Shown here: piece by piece, positions 19,601 to 27,000 of the stretch
Layout: every line of letters starts with the position of its first letter
Position numbering within the stretch: the first letter of the stretch is position 1
From: an uncultured bacterium
Lineage (GTDB): Bacteria > Bacteroidota > Ignavibacteria > Kapaibacteriales > UBA4661
DNA: 64,000 nucleotides
Assembly (NCBI GenBank): GCA_937899715.1
Contig: CALCNX010000121.1
Span: forward strand, 5,296 to 69,295
Direction of reading: 5' to 3'
Translations under genes and position numbers: made by a program
Notes under the pieces: model-generated
Databases searched by the model: none
What the model was told of the DNA's origin: nothing
The model's input: the letters and a program-made list of their open reading frames with translations, nothing else

Positions 19601-22600
19601 GCGAGATTCCCTACGCCTCCGGGTGTTGTAACCGTTACGTTACCGCTTGCACCTGCACCCACAATAGCCGTTATCTGCGTGGGTGAGTTCACGACGAAAG
19701 AGGCGGCGTTTGTTCCGCCGAACTGAACGATTGAAGCGTTATTGAAGTTTGTACCTGAAATCGTTACCGTCGCGCCTGCTATTGCCGATGTCGGCAAAAA
19801 GCTCGTAACAGTCGGTGCAGGCGGCGGCGTGGGTGTACCGTAGAGAACAACACGGTTGTTATTCCATTCCGACGAAAGAAGAACATTATCACCGGCAACA
19901 AAAGTAACATATTGACCGAGGTTCATGCCCGACTGTGTCGTTGCGGGGGTATTAGTTGTAAATGTTGTTTGCCCCAAAACACGGTCAGCCGCCGCACCGT
20001 TAGCTTGGGCTGCTGCGTTATTAAACACAAGAATCCGATTATTGTTTCTATCATTGACAAACAAATCACCCGCCGGAGAAACGGTCACACCGCCCGGCGC
20101 ATTCATGCCCGTAGCGGTAGCGGCTGCTCCGTTTGTGGTAAAGAGTGTTTGCCCCAAGACACCATCGGCATTTGCTCCATTGGGTTTGGCGGCAGCATTA
20201 TTGAATCGCAGAACGCGATTGGCATTAAAGTCGCCGACGTAGAGATTTCCTGCCGCATCCAGAGTAAGAGTAACCGGCTGCGACATACCTGATTGGGTCA
20301 GTGATGCACCATTTGCCGTAAAGTTCGGCTGCCCCAGGACGGCAGCAGCATTTCCGCCATTCCCTAAGGAAGCGGCATTATCAAAGCGAACAACACGATT
20401 ATTCCCAAAATCCGCTACCCATAAACGCCCCGCGGCATCTAAATTCAGCCCGTGCGGCTGGTTCAATCCGTTGAGTGTTGTTGATGCTCCGGCACTTATG
20501 AAATTCGCCTGCCCAAGCACTTGCACAGCGTTCACTTGATTTGTCGTAACGCTGTGAGCCGCCGCAAATCGGAGAAGACGGTGATTTTGATAGTCCGAAA
20601 CCCATAAATCGCCCGTAGCCGGGTCAACGGCAACATCAATCGGTGTATTCAAGCTGCTTGCCGACAGACCGCCGTTATTTACGGCATTGCTTGTAAAATT
20701 CGGTTGCCCGAAAACTACCTGCCCAACAGGATTATTCGCAGTTATAGGGTACGCATACCGGACAACACGATTATTGAGCCTATCAACAATATAGAGTTTA
20801 CCGCGTGTAGCATCCACTGCCATGCCTTCGGGGAAATTCAACCCCGTGGAGGTAGTCACCGCAGCGCTCGATGTAAAATTTGGCTGACCGACGACAAACG
20901 TGCCCTCAAAGCCGAACCCCGTTGCACTTGTGGCTGTACCGCCCGGCGTTGTTACCGTTATCAAGCCGCCACCGCCGAGCACGGGAACAGTTACAATAAT
21001 TTGCATTGCCGAAATGAACGTAAAGGCAACGGTTTGATTCCCAATTTTCACATCGCTAACACCGGTGAAGTTTGTGCCGTTAATCGTAATCACCGTTCCG
21101 GCTTGCCCCGTAGCGGGTACAAAGCCGCTTATCGTGGGTCCGGGAGCAGGATTTGCCCCAATCGTCACCCCACGAATATTCGCAAAACCCGTTGCCCACG
21201 ATTGATTTGCACCAAGCCCAGACAGCAGCGAACGCCCGATATTGCCCGTTCCCGGATTTGACCAATACAAAAAACTTCCGTCTGCTGTCATGCCCACCGG
21301 TCCGCTACATCCCGTTACAATTGCTGTTACGCCTGTTCCTGTACTGAGTTGGGCGCGTTGAATGGTGTTACTTGCGCCACCTTCTGTCCAGTAGATGAAA
21401 TTATTGGCATTATCAGTCCAAATCCCGCCCGGACTGGTCAAACCCGTCATAAACGAACCGTTCAAGCCCGTAACGCCATCAATGCCTACCCTGCCAATCG
21501 AATTAAAATTTGTCCGTGACCAATAGATTTGACCACCAACCTCATCAATCGTGAGACCGACAGGCTGCGACAGTCCGGTATTGCAGAAGGACTGATTAAC
21601 GCCCGTTCCGTCAATATTTGCACGCCCCAAGGTGGTAGAACCGTAATTTGTCCAGTAAATATTTGTAGCGGTTGCATACACGCCATTTGGAGAGGAGCAC
21701 CCTGTAATAAACGTTGGGTTGGGTGAAGAACCGTCTGCGTTAGCACGACCGATAGCATTCCCTGTTTCGTTCGCCCAGTAGATATACGCTCCTTTGCGAA
21801 AGACATCGCGCGGGAAGTTGCCGCTTGTCATGCTGGGATTGCTCATAGAACCGTCGGTGCGAATAGAACCGATAAGATTCGACGACGACCGCGCGGCGTA
21901 GAGCGTCTGCACCGCAGGGGCATTGTAGGTGAAACCAGCACTATTGACAGTGCCGCCGGCTGCCGTCAGACTCACCGAACCACTTGCACCGCCATTGACA
22001 ACAGCCGTAGCCTGCACCGCAGAAACAAATGTAAATGAAGCCGCAGGAACACCGCCAAAACTCACCGCCGAAAGTCCCGTAAAGTTCGCACCGTTAATCG
22101 TTACTGTTTGCCCCGGTCCGGCATTTGTTGGCACGAAACCCGAAATGGTTGGAGCGGGCGCTATGCTAATTGACGCGCTTCCACTAAAGAGATGCTCAGT
22201 GGCTGCGGAAAATTCAGTCCCGCCTTCGGCAAATCCATACCAACGGTTATCCCAAGGGGAAACAGTAATGGAAGCACAATCGCTTAAACTTGTGAAGGAT
22301 GTATGAATTGTCTCAATACCTGTGGTCGCATTGCGCCGCATGATTCTATTCACATTTCCGCCAGTGCCGTGATAAAGAACGTGGTAATCGCCACTGAAAA
22401 ACTCTGCAATCCCCCATGACAGCCAGTTCTCTGAACCCATAAAGGTCCCACTTATCGCTATTGTACCGAGGTTCGTCACAGTCCCAGTAGCAATATCAAC
22501 AGCCGAAAAAAGATTTGTTGCGCTGTTCCACACCACAAAAAATCCTCGTCCGGCAAAAATCATCGAACCCGAGTTCAGTGAAATTGGGGTAGAAAGATTA

Positions 22601-23055
22601 ATCTGTGTTCCCAGAATATTCAAATCAACATCCATCTGACGAATAGCAGTCAATGAAAATGGGGCAGTATTAGTACCGGAGACAGGGTCAGAAGAACCGT
22701 TCCAGAGCGTCCAAAGTTGCCCCGTTGCTAAATCACTAAAAATCCCATCTCTTCGGGTCAGGGTTCCATTATCAAGGGCTAACGTTGTAGGAACAAGCCG
22801 AGCTGTAAAATTATCTTGGACTCGATAGATCCAAGTATTTGTTACGGCGATACCGCCTCTATCGTCGCCCGATGTAACATCTACGCTACCGGAGGCAATA
22901 GGAGAACTGTTCGTCATACTTGTTACCTGAAAGGTACCTTGCGCACGGAGGCAGGATAACGAAACGAGAACAAATAACGCAACAAGCGCCGCCACAGGCA
23001 CGGTGGCTCGTATAACGGCGTTAAGAAGGCAACGGAAGTGTAGAAAAGGATTCAT
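10696..23055 (-). CDS. Giant protein A: T9SS-exported protein with beta-propellers, nine He_PIG domains, TIG array and LRRs (4119 aa)
   Basis: The signal peptide is residues 1-38 (cleavage near CLRA/Q). After an unassigned segment (40-298) come TIG1 (about 299-380), a six-bladed YWTD-like propeller (382-636), TIG2, a six-repeat NHL propeller (718-1078), TIG3, nine He_PIG Ig-like domains (1158-1955) and TIG4-5. A beta-helix-like module opens with FYYQSG (about 2121-2545). TIG6-11 (2550-3090), plant-type LRRs (3115-3425), an Ig-like domain (HQWYK...YFCRATN), an FN3-like domain, two ASH-like domains and a cohesin-like domain follow. It ends in a T9SS type A sorting domain (about 4036-4119; APNPAKEQVEVTYSL). 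It should cross the outer membrane by T9SS and act at or outside the surface, perhaps in adhesion or glycan binding. ATG 23055 is preferred to GTG 23064. Confidence 0.88.
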   Translation of the reverse strand: MNPFLHFRCLLNAVIRATVPVAALVALFVLVSLSCLRAQGTFQVTSMTNSSPIASGSVDVTSGDDRGGIAVTNTWIYRVQDNFTARLVPTTLALDNGTLTRRDGIFSDLATGQLWTLWNGSSDPVSGTNTAPFSLTAIRQMDVDLNILGTQINLSTPISLNSGSMIFAGRGFFVVWNSATNLFSAVDIATGTVTNLGTIAISGTFMGSENWLSWGIAEFFSGDYHVLYHGTGGNVNRIMRRNATTGIETIHTSFTSLSDCASITVSPWDNRWYGFAEGGTEFSAATEHLFSGSASISIAPAPTISGFVPTNAGPGQTVTINGANFTGLSAVSFGGVPAASFTFVSAVQATAVVNGGASGSVSLTAAGGTVNSAGFTYNAPAVQTLYAARSSSNLIGSIRTDGSMSNPSMTSGNFPRDVFRKGAYIYWANETGNAIGRANADGSSPNPTFITGCSSPNGVYATATNIYWTNYGSTTLGRANIDGTGVNQSFCNTGLSQPVGLTIDEVGGQIYWSRTNFNSIGRVGIDGVTGLNGSFMTGLTSPGGIWTDNANNFIYWTEGGASNTIQRAQLSTGTGVTAIVTGCSGPVGMTADGSFLYWSNPGTGNIGRSLLSGLGANQSWATGFANIRGVTIGANPAPGPTISGFVPATGQAGTVITINGTNFTGVSDVKIGNQTVAFTFISAMQIIVTVPVLGGGGLITVTTPGGTATSATGFGFEGTFVVGQPNFTSSAAVTTSTGLNFPEGMAVDATRGKLYIVDRLNNRVVRYAYPITANNPVGQVVFGQPNFTSNAVNNGGLSASSLNTPIDVAVDPATGDLWVSDYQNHRLLRFAAAHSVTTNQVNAVQVLGQANFISAGASTTLNGLNQPHGLNLDAAGRLWVADFGNNRVVRFDNAASLGNGGNAAAVLGQPNFTANGASLTQSGMSQPVTLTLDAAGNLYVGDFNANRVLRFNNAAAKPNGANADGVLGQTLFTTNGAAATATGMNAPGGVTVSPAGDLFVNDRNNNRILVFNNAAAQANGAAADRVLGQTTFTTNTPATTQSGMNLGQYVTFVAGDNVLLSSEWNNNRVVLYGTPTPPPAPTVTSFLPTSAIAGATVTISGTNFNNASIVQFGGTNAASFVVNSPTQITAIVGAGASGNVTVTTPGGVGNLAGFVFAVPPTAFSAATPPTGTVGSAYTYTFVANGTPAPTYSVFSGTLPAGLTLNAATGVLSGTPTGTGGVSGAIVIRATNVGGTFDCASFTITINAAPTLFSAQTPPNGTQNVAYAGYTFVADGFPAPTYSVQSGTLPMGLTLSAGGVLSGTPTVSGIIGPIVVRATNIAGTFDTAPFNIQMSIAPSAFSAQMPPSGALGLTYSYIFTANGFPAPTYSVQSGTLPPGLTLNAVTGDLAGTPTAGGTYSGIIIRASNIAGAFNSAPATITVSGAPTVFAAAPVSGVVGTPYSYFFTANGFPTPTYSVFSGTLPPGLALNTATGELSGTPSMAGVFGVTIISASNGAGSINSNSFSITIAGTPSSPTAFSAQTPTAGTSGTPYSYTFAANGFPSPTFSIASGALPPGLTLNAVTGEITGTPTVSGSYGPITVQASNGSGSLGSTPFTMTINGAPTSFSAQTPGSGVVGTPYSYTLVANGLPAPTYSLVSGTLPTGLTLSGAGVISGTPTVAGTFGPITVQASNGAGSVNTSAFSITVSATGSAPTMFTAQSPPNGLVSSAYAYTFAANGSPAPSFSLVSGTFPTGLTLNGSNGLLSGVPSVAGVFGPITLSAMNGFGSVNSAPFNITVNAAPTTFTAQTPPSGAVSVAYSYAITADGYPAPTYSLISGALPAGLTLSASGVISGTPTAAGVSSGIVIKAQNAFGNVNTVSLSINIAATPTAPTAFTAQTPPSGNVGAMYSYFVAANGSPTPTYSVIAGTLPTGLTLNAATGEIAGTPSAGGTFGPITVQASNGAGTFNAAPFSITINQAPPTITNFTPTGSLAGATITINGTNFTGVTGVSFGGVPATSFAFVSPTQVTAVVAVGGATGNVNVTTPGGTAVLGVYSFFAPPTVTAIAPMIAAAGSMITITGTGFIGTTQVQFGGLNATSFTVVSPTQITAIVPVGAPNAPVSVTTPGGMAASVASFMLVASASEFYYQSGAADNPANWNTLPGGGGITASSFSTPGHNFYVSNARTATFNAGATIGAGVTMQVENGSVLAIATGRVLTVQGSLRVNDGGRLRLEGTGAVSSVGGVQYLGANATLEYRGGSNRVTSDIEFPPAFSSSVRIDSASVRLNNSKSIQGALTVVNGSILRFGANNGLTLGGSITLTASRLGTDSTNALAVTGSGTISGSILFDNGSGASVLGSLSMQRMAANLTLASNLRLTGSLVLGRGNVVVPSGQVLTLAGTADTALSGGSLGSFVVGSVARVLPSNLTPADGRLWMFPVGKGVQYLPALVQGATTGSVSPTLSIEAFNVGSGGSSGIGLTGALSRTEYWTWTPLAGDLTGAQIGLIRTGLNDNTRVASGSTQGGTYQNIGGTLQNIASAQAVVSDGVPAGSVGAQRFFAIAGAAPAPGDSTPQLLPRITRFSPDRGGEETVVLVIGENLTGINSVAIGTVPVASFRVLSSTGISITVGAVVTGPIQLGGPNGGTASNEMFTFVPTPVIQSVSPQMAGPGATVTITGQNLQNVTTLTFGGVTITNFTINPNGSITFVVPAGAMPGATNTQIRLNAEGGTVQATTSVVFVPQPTITSFAPAIESTGAIITVRGTGFTTVQSVRFGTENASAIANFTRNDSTRLTVTVPARVAGMGTEVPIVIIAQGGVRVVSATKFAYKSLETGSTTGSVDLSQRIDVTEFLDKIVGNGGEVRVRGSNLNVVTDISLKTSVSTGKAEYRTSSSGQITLLLPKQNLLSGTGGTVSSSATTVVFLGPYNSIAVQNAFSIINTPEVTKVAPTDAASGEEIVITGSNLDLVSAVTIGGTRATFRVEGTTRLVVQMPPSANTSGLPLSGRLNLLSVGGINTATGVIINANLAGGLPAITSFSPSSGNGGAIIIATGANFSLVSAVAVGGIPAATFKLLSPTELSISLPAGVSRAAQGFIQLTSPLGETVSREPFRFVQSLEADSSQVAEFTRLMPAGATMLNWKANTPITEWQGVEVVGNRIVAVRLPSLGLRGALPTALGALSELKVLDVSGNGFTGGIPTSFSGLVRLEEFDARRNQLSGSLSEVVCSWRRLRRFDVSSNNITGEIPVCLSTLDNGEIINLSGNQFSGKIPWQLAAMTNLRELRLNNNRLSGQLPREFGIVGIKPTAAKTAASVTQAQTLQIFDLSQNDLDGAIPPEWEGMANLRELDVSRNRLSGVVPRGIASWSALTILRLANNGLSGELPSGVQWGSLVELNVENNRFTGALPLELAQSSRLRTIRAANNRFTALPNLVRTAIDTLSVENNFLEFGSLEPVTKLSRSPRSFEYIPQGRLGVARDTVLERGALLELRSGISGSSTVHQWYKDDNLVRGAAGRLPTFKVDSAVRVNSGTYFCRATNPAVPGLTLETARVSVSVASVDVLLAVPEVISPAPGAINVSPNLTLRWSRVEGATDYEIRWWKLEGTTPLPAKIDTLGQPDEGEPIYVLRNLERGASYEWSVRAMIRNDRGAVSENSNVSPAAFFKVVTAGVDLAFSTVDAGKTTIADNRDVPGGILINVSPNPLTILKNGLTIISRDPAFKVKTEQVAGIVKDTTLLPNGELVLGIEFTPQEAEPIVATLQVNYRDAQGSQRVATFTDALRGRGSALSVKAVDFDTIRVGKASVRSIEVTNRSTIHTMQVDAVRILTVRGAPRETAFLIKDASGLLIAPRETAYIIIRAAAPEEGVRRAALRVDAHSTKDSSLVDVAVAGITAYARLPKPDDAAVTLRVKADPESAPPGTLVRLNVFIEDATKEKLDVLFKAAQPEIYARIQFNRQVLALSSNSGGARLLPDPTGSTTANVLFNTRWDGRTSFVATAETRAVAGSTNRTLLNLASVEWGTTASARLPWERKVFVEEPADTTLFDFTAKVSTAGGRRLITTAAQTVAITAIAPNPAKEQVEVTYSLPKDDFVTLSLIDARGNEVQRLASEVQAAGMHKMSFKLGWLSSGSYLLRISTSTEMVTGRVEVVR
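12780..13710 (-). repeat. Plant-type leucine-rich repeats of protein A
   Basis: About 12 LRR units of 23-24 residues with consensus LxxLDVSxNxLxGxIPxxLxxL. Two cysteines 22 residues apart (codons at 13456-13458 and 13390-13392) and a short non-LRR loop (about 13190-13245) interrupt the array. Both are shared with the other four giant proteins. Confidence 0.85.
17190..19583 (-). repeat. Nine tandem He_PIG (putative Ig) domains in protein A
   Basis: Nine units of about 89 residues (267 bp), each with the pattern TxFxAQTPPxGxVGxxYSY, then TANGxPAPTYSV, SGTLPxGLTLN, GxLSGTPT, and ASNxAGxxNxxPFxITI. Units differ throughout, so they are old duplications rather than a fresh expansion. He_PIG domains occur in large surface and carbohydrate-active proteins, where they act as spacers or weak binding units. 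Confidence 0.9.
19820..20903 (-). repeat. Six NHL-type propeller repeats in protein A
   Basis: Six units of about 60 residues begin with a G(Q)xxF(T/I) element (VGQPNFTSS, LGQANFISA, LGQTLFTTN) and contain NNRVVRF/NNRILVF strands plus GLNFPEGMAVDA-like turns. This is typical of an NHL beta-propeller. Confidence 0.82.
21150..21910 (-). repeat. Six YWTD-like (LDLR class B type) propeller repeats in protein A
   Basis: Units of about 42 residues carry (I/L)YW(T/A/S)N plus IGRAxxDG and GLSxPVG/GCSSPNG elements, as in LDL-receptor class B repeats. Six blades are enough to close a propeller. It is separated from the NHL propeller by a single TIG domain. Confidence 0.8.
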
Positions 23056-23259
23056 AATAATCACCAGAAGTATAAATTTGTATTCTGCGTCAATGGAAGC
23101 TACACACTACGCCATTTACACAATGGCTCTGTTTCCGTACAATAGCTATGATACAAACTAAAATACACAATCTGTGCTAAATAGAGACTCACCGATTTTT
23201 GAGGGGGGATGCTGGAATTTTGCGGGGTATGTCATATTTTCGTTTCACAAAACGAAACG
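23056..23259 (-). promoter_or_regulatory. Upstream region of giant gene A with inverted repeat and paired G-tracts
   Basis: The 204-bp gap between the response regulator gene and gene A holds a perfect GCCATT-N5-AATGGC inverted repeat at 23111-23127, about 60 bp before the ATG. Two G-tracts preceded by T-runs (TTTTTGAGGGGGG at 23196-23208 and ATTTTGCGGGG at 23217-23227) lie about 20 bp apart, similar to the paired boxes before genes B and C. No strong -35/-10 pair was found; TGAGTC with TGTATT (18-bp spacer) is the best weak candidate. Confidence 0.4.
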
Positions 23260-23278
23260 CTACGACACGTTTTGTGAA
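23244..23278. terminator. Inverted repeat over the stop codon of the response regulator gene
   Basis: An 11-bp perfect inverted repeat TTCACAAAACG (23244-23254 with 23268-23278) has its 5' arm in the last codons of the regulator gene and its 3' arm after the TAG. It lacks a T-run on either strand, so it may be a weak terminator, an mRNA-stabilising hairpin or a protein site. Confidence 0.4.
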
Positions 23279-23886
23279 GGGGCAAGCAAAAGAATGTCCT
23301 GAACGTAGCGTGCCAAGTCGGGGCGCGTGGTGAGTGTGATTTTTTGGTAAATTGTAGAGAGTGTATTACGCACTGTTCCTTCGGAAATACCCAGTACGAT
23401 AGCAATATCTGTATTGGAGAGAGTGATATTGCGCAATATATTCATCTCCACTGTTGTAAAATTATATTTGAGAAGTTCTTGTGCCGCAGTAAAGAATTTT
23501 TCGCCCAGAAGCGGGCTTACCCAGATACCAGAAGAAGTATCCCAATCTAAAATATGCCGAATCACTTGCGGGCTATCTTCTTTCAGCATACAGCCATTCG
23601 CGCCCGCCTCCAGAGCCAGCTTTGCTAAATTCGCCCGTGCGGACATGGCAAAAATAGCCAGTGTAGGAAAGTCCTGCCTAACACGCCGAATAATATCCAC
23701 ACCCTGCATATCCGAGAGCATCATGTCTTGCAACACAATATCGGGCTTGAGTTCATGCACCATACTGATAGTTTGTGCGCCCGTCGGTGCTACGCCCACC
23801 ACGTCAGCCGAAGAATCCTGCTGTAGCCACATTTTTATCATCATGGCGAACATCGTGTGATCTTCGGAAATAAGGACTCGTTTCAT
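23260..23886 (-). CDS. LuxR/NarL-type response regulator, orphan, embedded in the giant-gene locus
   Basis: Numbered from ATG 23886 (208 residues), the receiver domain (2-118) has the acidic pair E8-D9, phospho-acceptor D54 (IVLQDMML), S82 and K102 (CMLKED). A LuxR-type HTH follows at about 136-200 (NTDIAIVLGISEGTVRNTLSTIYQKI). The protein should bind DNA as a dimer when phosphorylated. No histidine kinase gene is present in the window. Lying between giant genes B and A, both on the same strand, it is a candidate regulator of them, though position is the only direct argument. A terminator ends 14 bp upstream of its ATG, so transcription may depend on read-through from B or on a promoter overlapping that hairpin. 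A TTG two codons upstream is a less likely start. Confidence 0.92.
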   Translation of the reverse strand: MKRVLISEDHTMFAMMIKMWLQQDSSADVVGVAPTGAQTISMVHELKPDIVLQDMMLSDMQGVDIIRRVRQDFPTLAIFAMSARANLAKLALEAGANGCMLKEDSPQVIRHILDWDTSSGIWVSPLLGEKFFTAAQELLKYNFTTVEMNILRNITLSNTDIAIVLGISEGTVRNTLSTIYQKITLTTRPDLARYVQDILLLAPSQNVS

Positions 23887-23891
23887 ATTCA

Positions 23892-23929
23892 AAAATTATG
23901 CTCGTGGCGACTTTGAGCTCACCACGAGC
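23892..23929 (-). terminator. Terminator of giant gene B, immediately upstream of the response regulator
   Basis: An 11-bp stem with one wobble (23919-23929 with 23900-23910) and an 8-base loop is followed on the reverse strand by ATAATTTTTG. The T-run ends only a few bases before the regulator ATG, so the hairpin could also act as an attenuator or leader structure for that gene. Confidence 0.75.
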
Positions 23930-24000
23930 GAATGTGTCAAATATCTATATCGTTGTTTATTACGCCGACGATGGGAAGGTATTGAAGAAATAAGAATCGC

Positions 24001-27000
24001 TTACCGCCCAATATCCATGCGTTGTGTTGCCGACGACGCGCCATTTGCCCGAAGGCGTAACATATATGCGCCCGTCGGAAGCGTGCGAACACTCGCAGAA
24101 AGACTGTGCTCTCCCGCGCTACGGCTCGTTTCGGCAAGCAATACCTGCACCACCTCGCCTTTCATATTCAGCACGTCCAGCGTCACAAGGGCATCATCGA
24201 ATAACGTATAGGAAAGACTTATCACATCGCTTGCAGGATTGGGACGAGCAAGGGACAACAAGGGAAGCGCTGCCGAGGTAGTACCCGAAATCAATCGTCT
24301 GCCGCCTGCAGTCGAAACTCGTGTTGTGAACGTGGAAGCGCTTGCAATATCAGGCTCCTCCACAAATACACGGCGTTCCCAATCAGGTGCTGCTGTTGCC
24401 GAAGTAGAGCCCCATTCAGCATTGATAATCTCAAGCGGCGTGGTTATACGCTCTCCAGCCACCGCACGGCATTGGAGGCTCGCCACAGCACGCGAGCGCC
24501 CATCCCATCGCGCCGAGACCGTCACAATGGCATTCGTTGAACTTCCGCGTTGCATTCTAGCAATACCCGACGCATCGTCGAGTGCAAGAACCTGCTTATC
24601 AAAGCGGAGAGTCAATCGCACTTCCGGTTGAGCCGCACTAAGTAAAGCGGTGGCAAGCTGCTGCGAAAAATCATTGATAACAACATCCAGGCGAACCGCG
24701 CTGCCCGGCGCGGCTTCGTTTGGCGTTGGTTGGAGTGAGAATGATACTGCCGGGTCGTCGGGACGAACGAGACGGGCAATTGCCGTAATATCAGCTTGTG
24801 TTTTGTCGTTCTCGGTCACAACTTCAAGAATGGAGTTTTTGAAACCGCGTGTAAGCGTCAAACAGCGAATAGGAATAAACGCTGTATCCCGCGCAGCTAC
24901 TTTTAGATTTGCAACGGAGGAAGCCAGTTCAAACGCACTTTCCATGCTTCCGCGCTGCACCAGAATTCGTGCGCTATTGATTATCACTTCTTTATCGCTG
25001 CGATTGATGATGCGAACGCTTTGAATCGAACCTTTGCCGACACGCACCGTGTCGAAATCTAACGGGTCAACCTGCAATGCCCCGCCACGTCCCACCAACG
25101 CCTTGTCAATACTCACCGAACGTGCCCCCTGCCCTGCGGCATCGGCATAGCGAACGGTCACATTGGCGCGAATGGTATCGGCGCGGTTGGGCTTGAAGAG
25201 AACGTCAAACGACGCGGAAGCATCTTTGGGCAGGAGTTTTTGCGTAAAGTTCAGTGCAAAAACATTCTCTAAGCCACTTTCCACCTGCGCGGACTGCACC
25301 AAAAGCGCATCGTCGCCGATATTGACTATCGAACCCGTCGCACGAGCACTATCGCCAATCGTGGCTTTACCTACATCCACGCTGCTAAAGGCAAGGTCTT
25401 GTCCAAAAGGCACGACGCGGAACGTGAGCGTATCCGACCACGAAGGAAGGAACTGCTCAGAGCCGGCGGCAGCCCGTACCGACCAGTAATACTGCACGCC
25501 GCGTTCCAAGAGCACCCCGCGTCCGGCAGCGCTCGCCCATGCAAGAACAATGCTATCGCCTGTTTCTGGCTGTGCAAGCGTGATGCTCTGCGCATCCGTG
25601 CGCAATGCCCTATCGCGGGCAACCAGAATGGTGTAGGAATCTGCGCCCGCAGCACGCGACCAACGGAACGACGGGCGCGGTGCGATATTCGTAGCATTCG
25701 CAGATGGGAAAATAAGGCTCGGCGCAGCAATTGTTTGTGCAGCACTGGTAACCACAATACGTTGAGATTGTGTGAAGAGCGTAACACCTGGCACCCTACT
25801 ATTGGTCGCACGGCAAATATACGCGCCCACATCTTGCGGCACGATGCCTTGCAGCGTGAGTGTTGCACCTGTTGCACCTCGCACCATTGCGCCGTTTTTG
25901 AACCATTGATGACTTGTGCTTGTTCCGCCGATATTGGATGCCAACTGAACCACATCACCCAAACTGGCAATAATGCTATCTCCCGTCGGTATACTATCTT
26001 GCCCATTCGCTTGGAAAAATATCGCACGGATCGGCTCAAGGCTGCCAAATTCCAAACGGTTGCTGTCAAGACGCACCGTATCGAGCCTGCCGCTCGTAGC
26101 GAGGTTGGGAATGAGCGTCAATCGGTTGTTTGCAGCGCTGAGCGTGCGGAGCACGGGCGCTTGAGAGAACGATGCGGGAAGTGCGCCTGTGAAGCGGTTA
26201 TTATCAATCACAAATTCACGAAGGCTTCCGGCATAGAAATCTGGAATAACGCCACTCAACTGGTTATTTGCCAGACGGATAATTGATATTCGTTGCCAAT
26301 CCCGAATCGTGGCGGGTAATTTGCCAGTCAGACCGCAATTTACCGCGCGTAACTCGGTAAGCTGCGGGATATTACCCCATTCATCTGGTATTCCGCCGGA
26401 GAACTTGTTGTTACTCACGTCTATCACCTGCACCGTCGGGACTCGCGTCGTTACGGCAGTTTTCTTAGCAGTTACGCGCACCCCGCCCGTGCCGAGCTCC
26501 GGGGGCAGCTCACCTGTCAGTTGATTATTGGCAACGCGGAGTTCTACCAAACTCGTCATTTTGCCTAATTGCCACGGCAGCAACGACGTAAAGCGGTTAT
26601 AGTCAAGATTGAGTGTTTCAATTTTATCAAGGTCTGTGATACAAATAGGGATTTCGCCCGTGAGATTATTTCGACTCACGTCCAAAAAGCGCATATTCCC
26701 ATATGAACAGAACACACCGGGCGTGAGAACGCCGGAGAGCAGATTATTACTAAGATTCAGGCGTTCCAGCTTTTTCAATGCAGCCAGACTGACGGGAACC
26801 GCACCGCTCAAAAAGTTATTCGACAAGTCCAACTCACGCAATTCAGTCAGTGTGGCAATAACTGGCGGAATTGGTCCTCGTAAGCCCGCACCGCTCAAGC
26901 GCAGAGATATGATACGATTATTCGATGTTTGAATTGTAAGACTGCTTGGATCACCGCCAAGACTTGCCACAATAGCATTTGCCGCATTCTGGTCTGCTTC

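Noticed and set aside
23056..23064. GTG start three codons upstream for giant gene A
   Set aside because: ATG 23055 begins the same signal peptide and needs no rare start codon.
25399..26286. Forward open frame of 295 codons opposite giant gene B
   Set aside because: It is Arg-, Cys- and His-rich low-quality text, antisense to the LRR and Ig region; no family resemblance.
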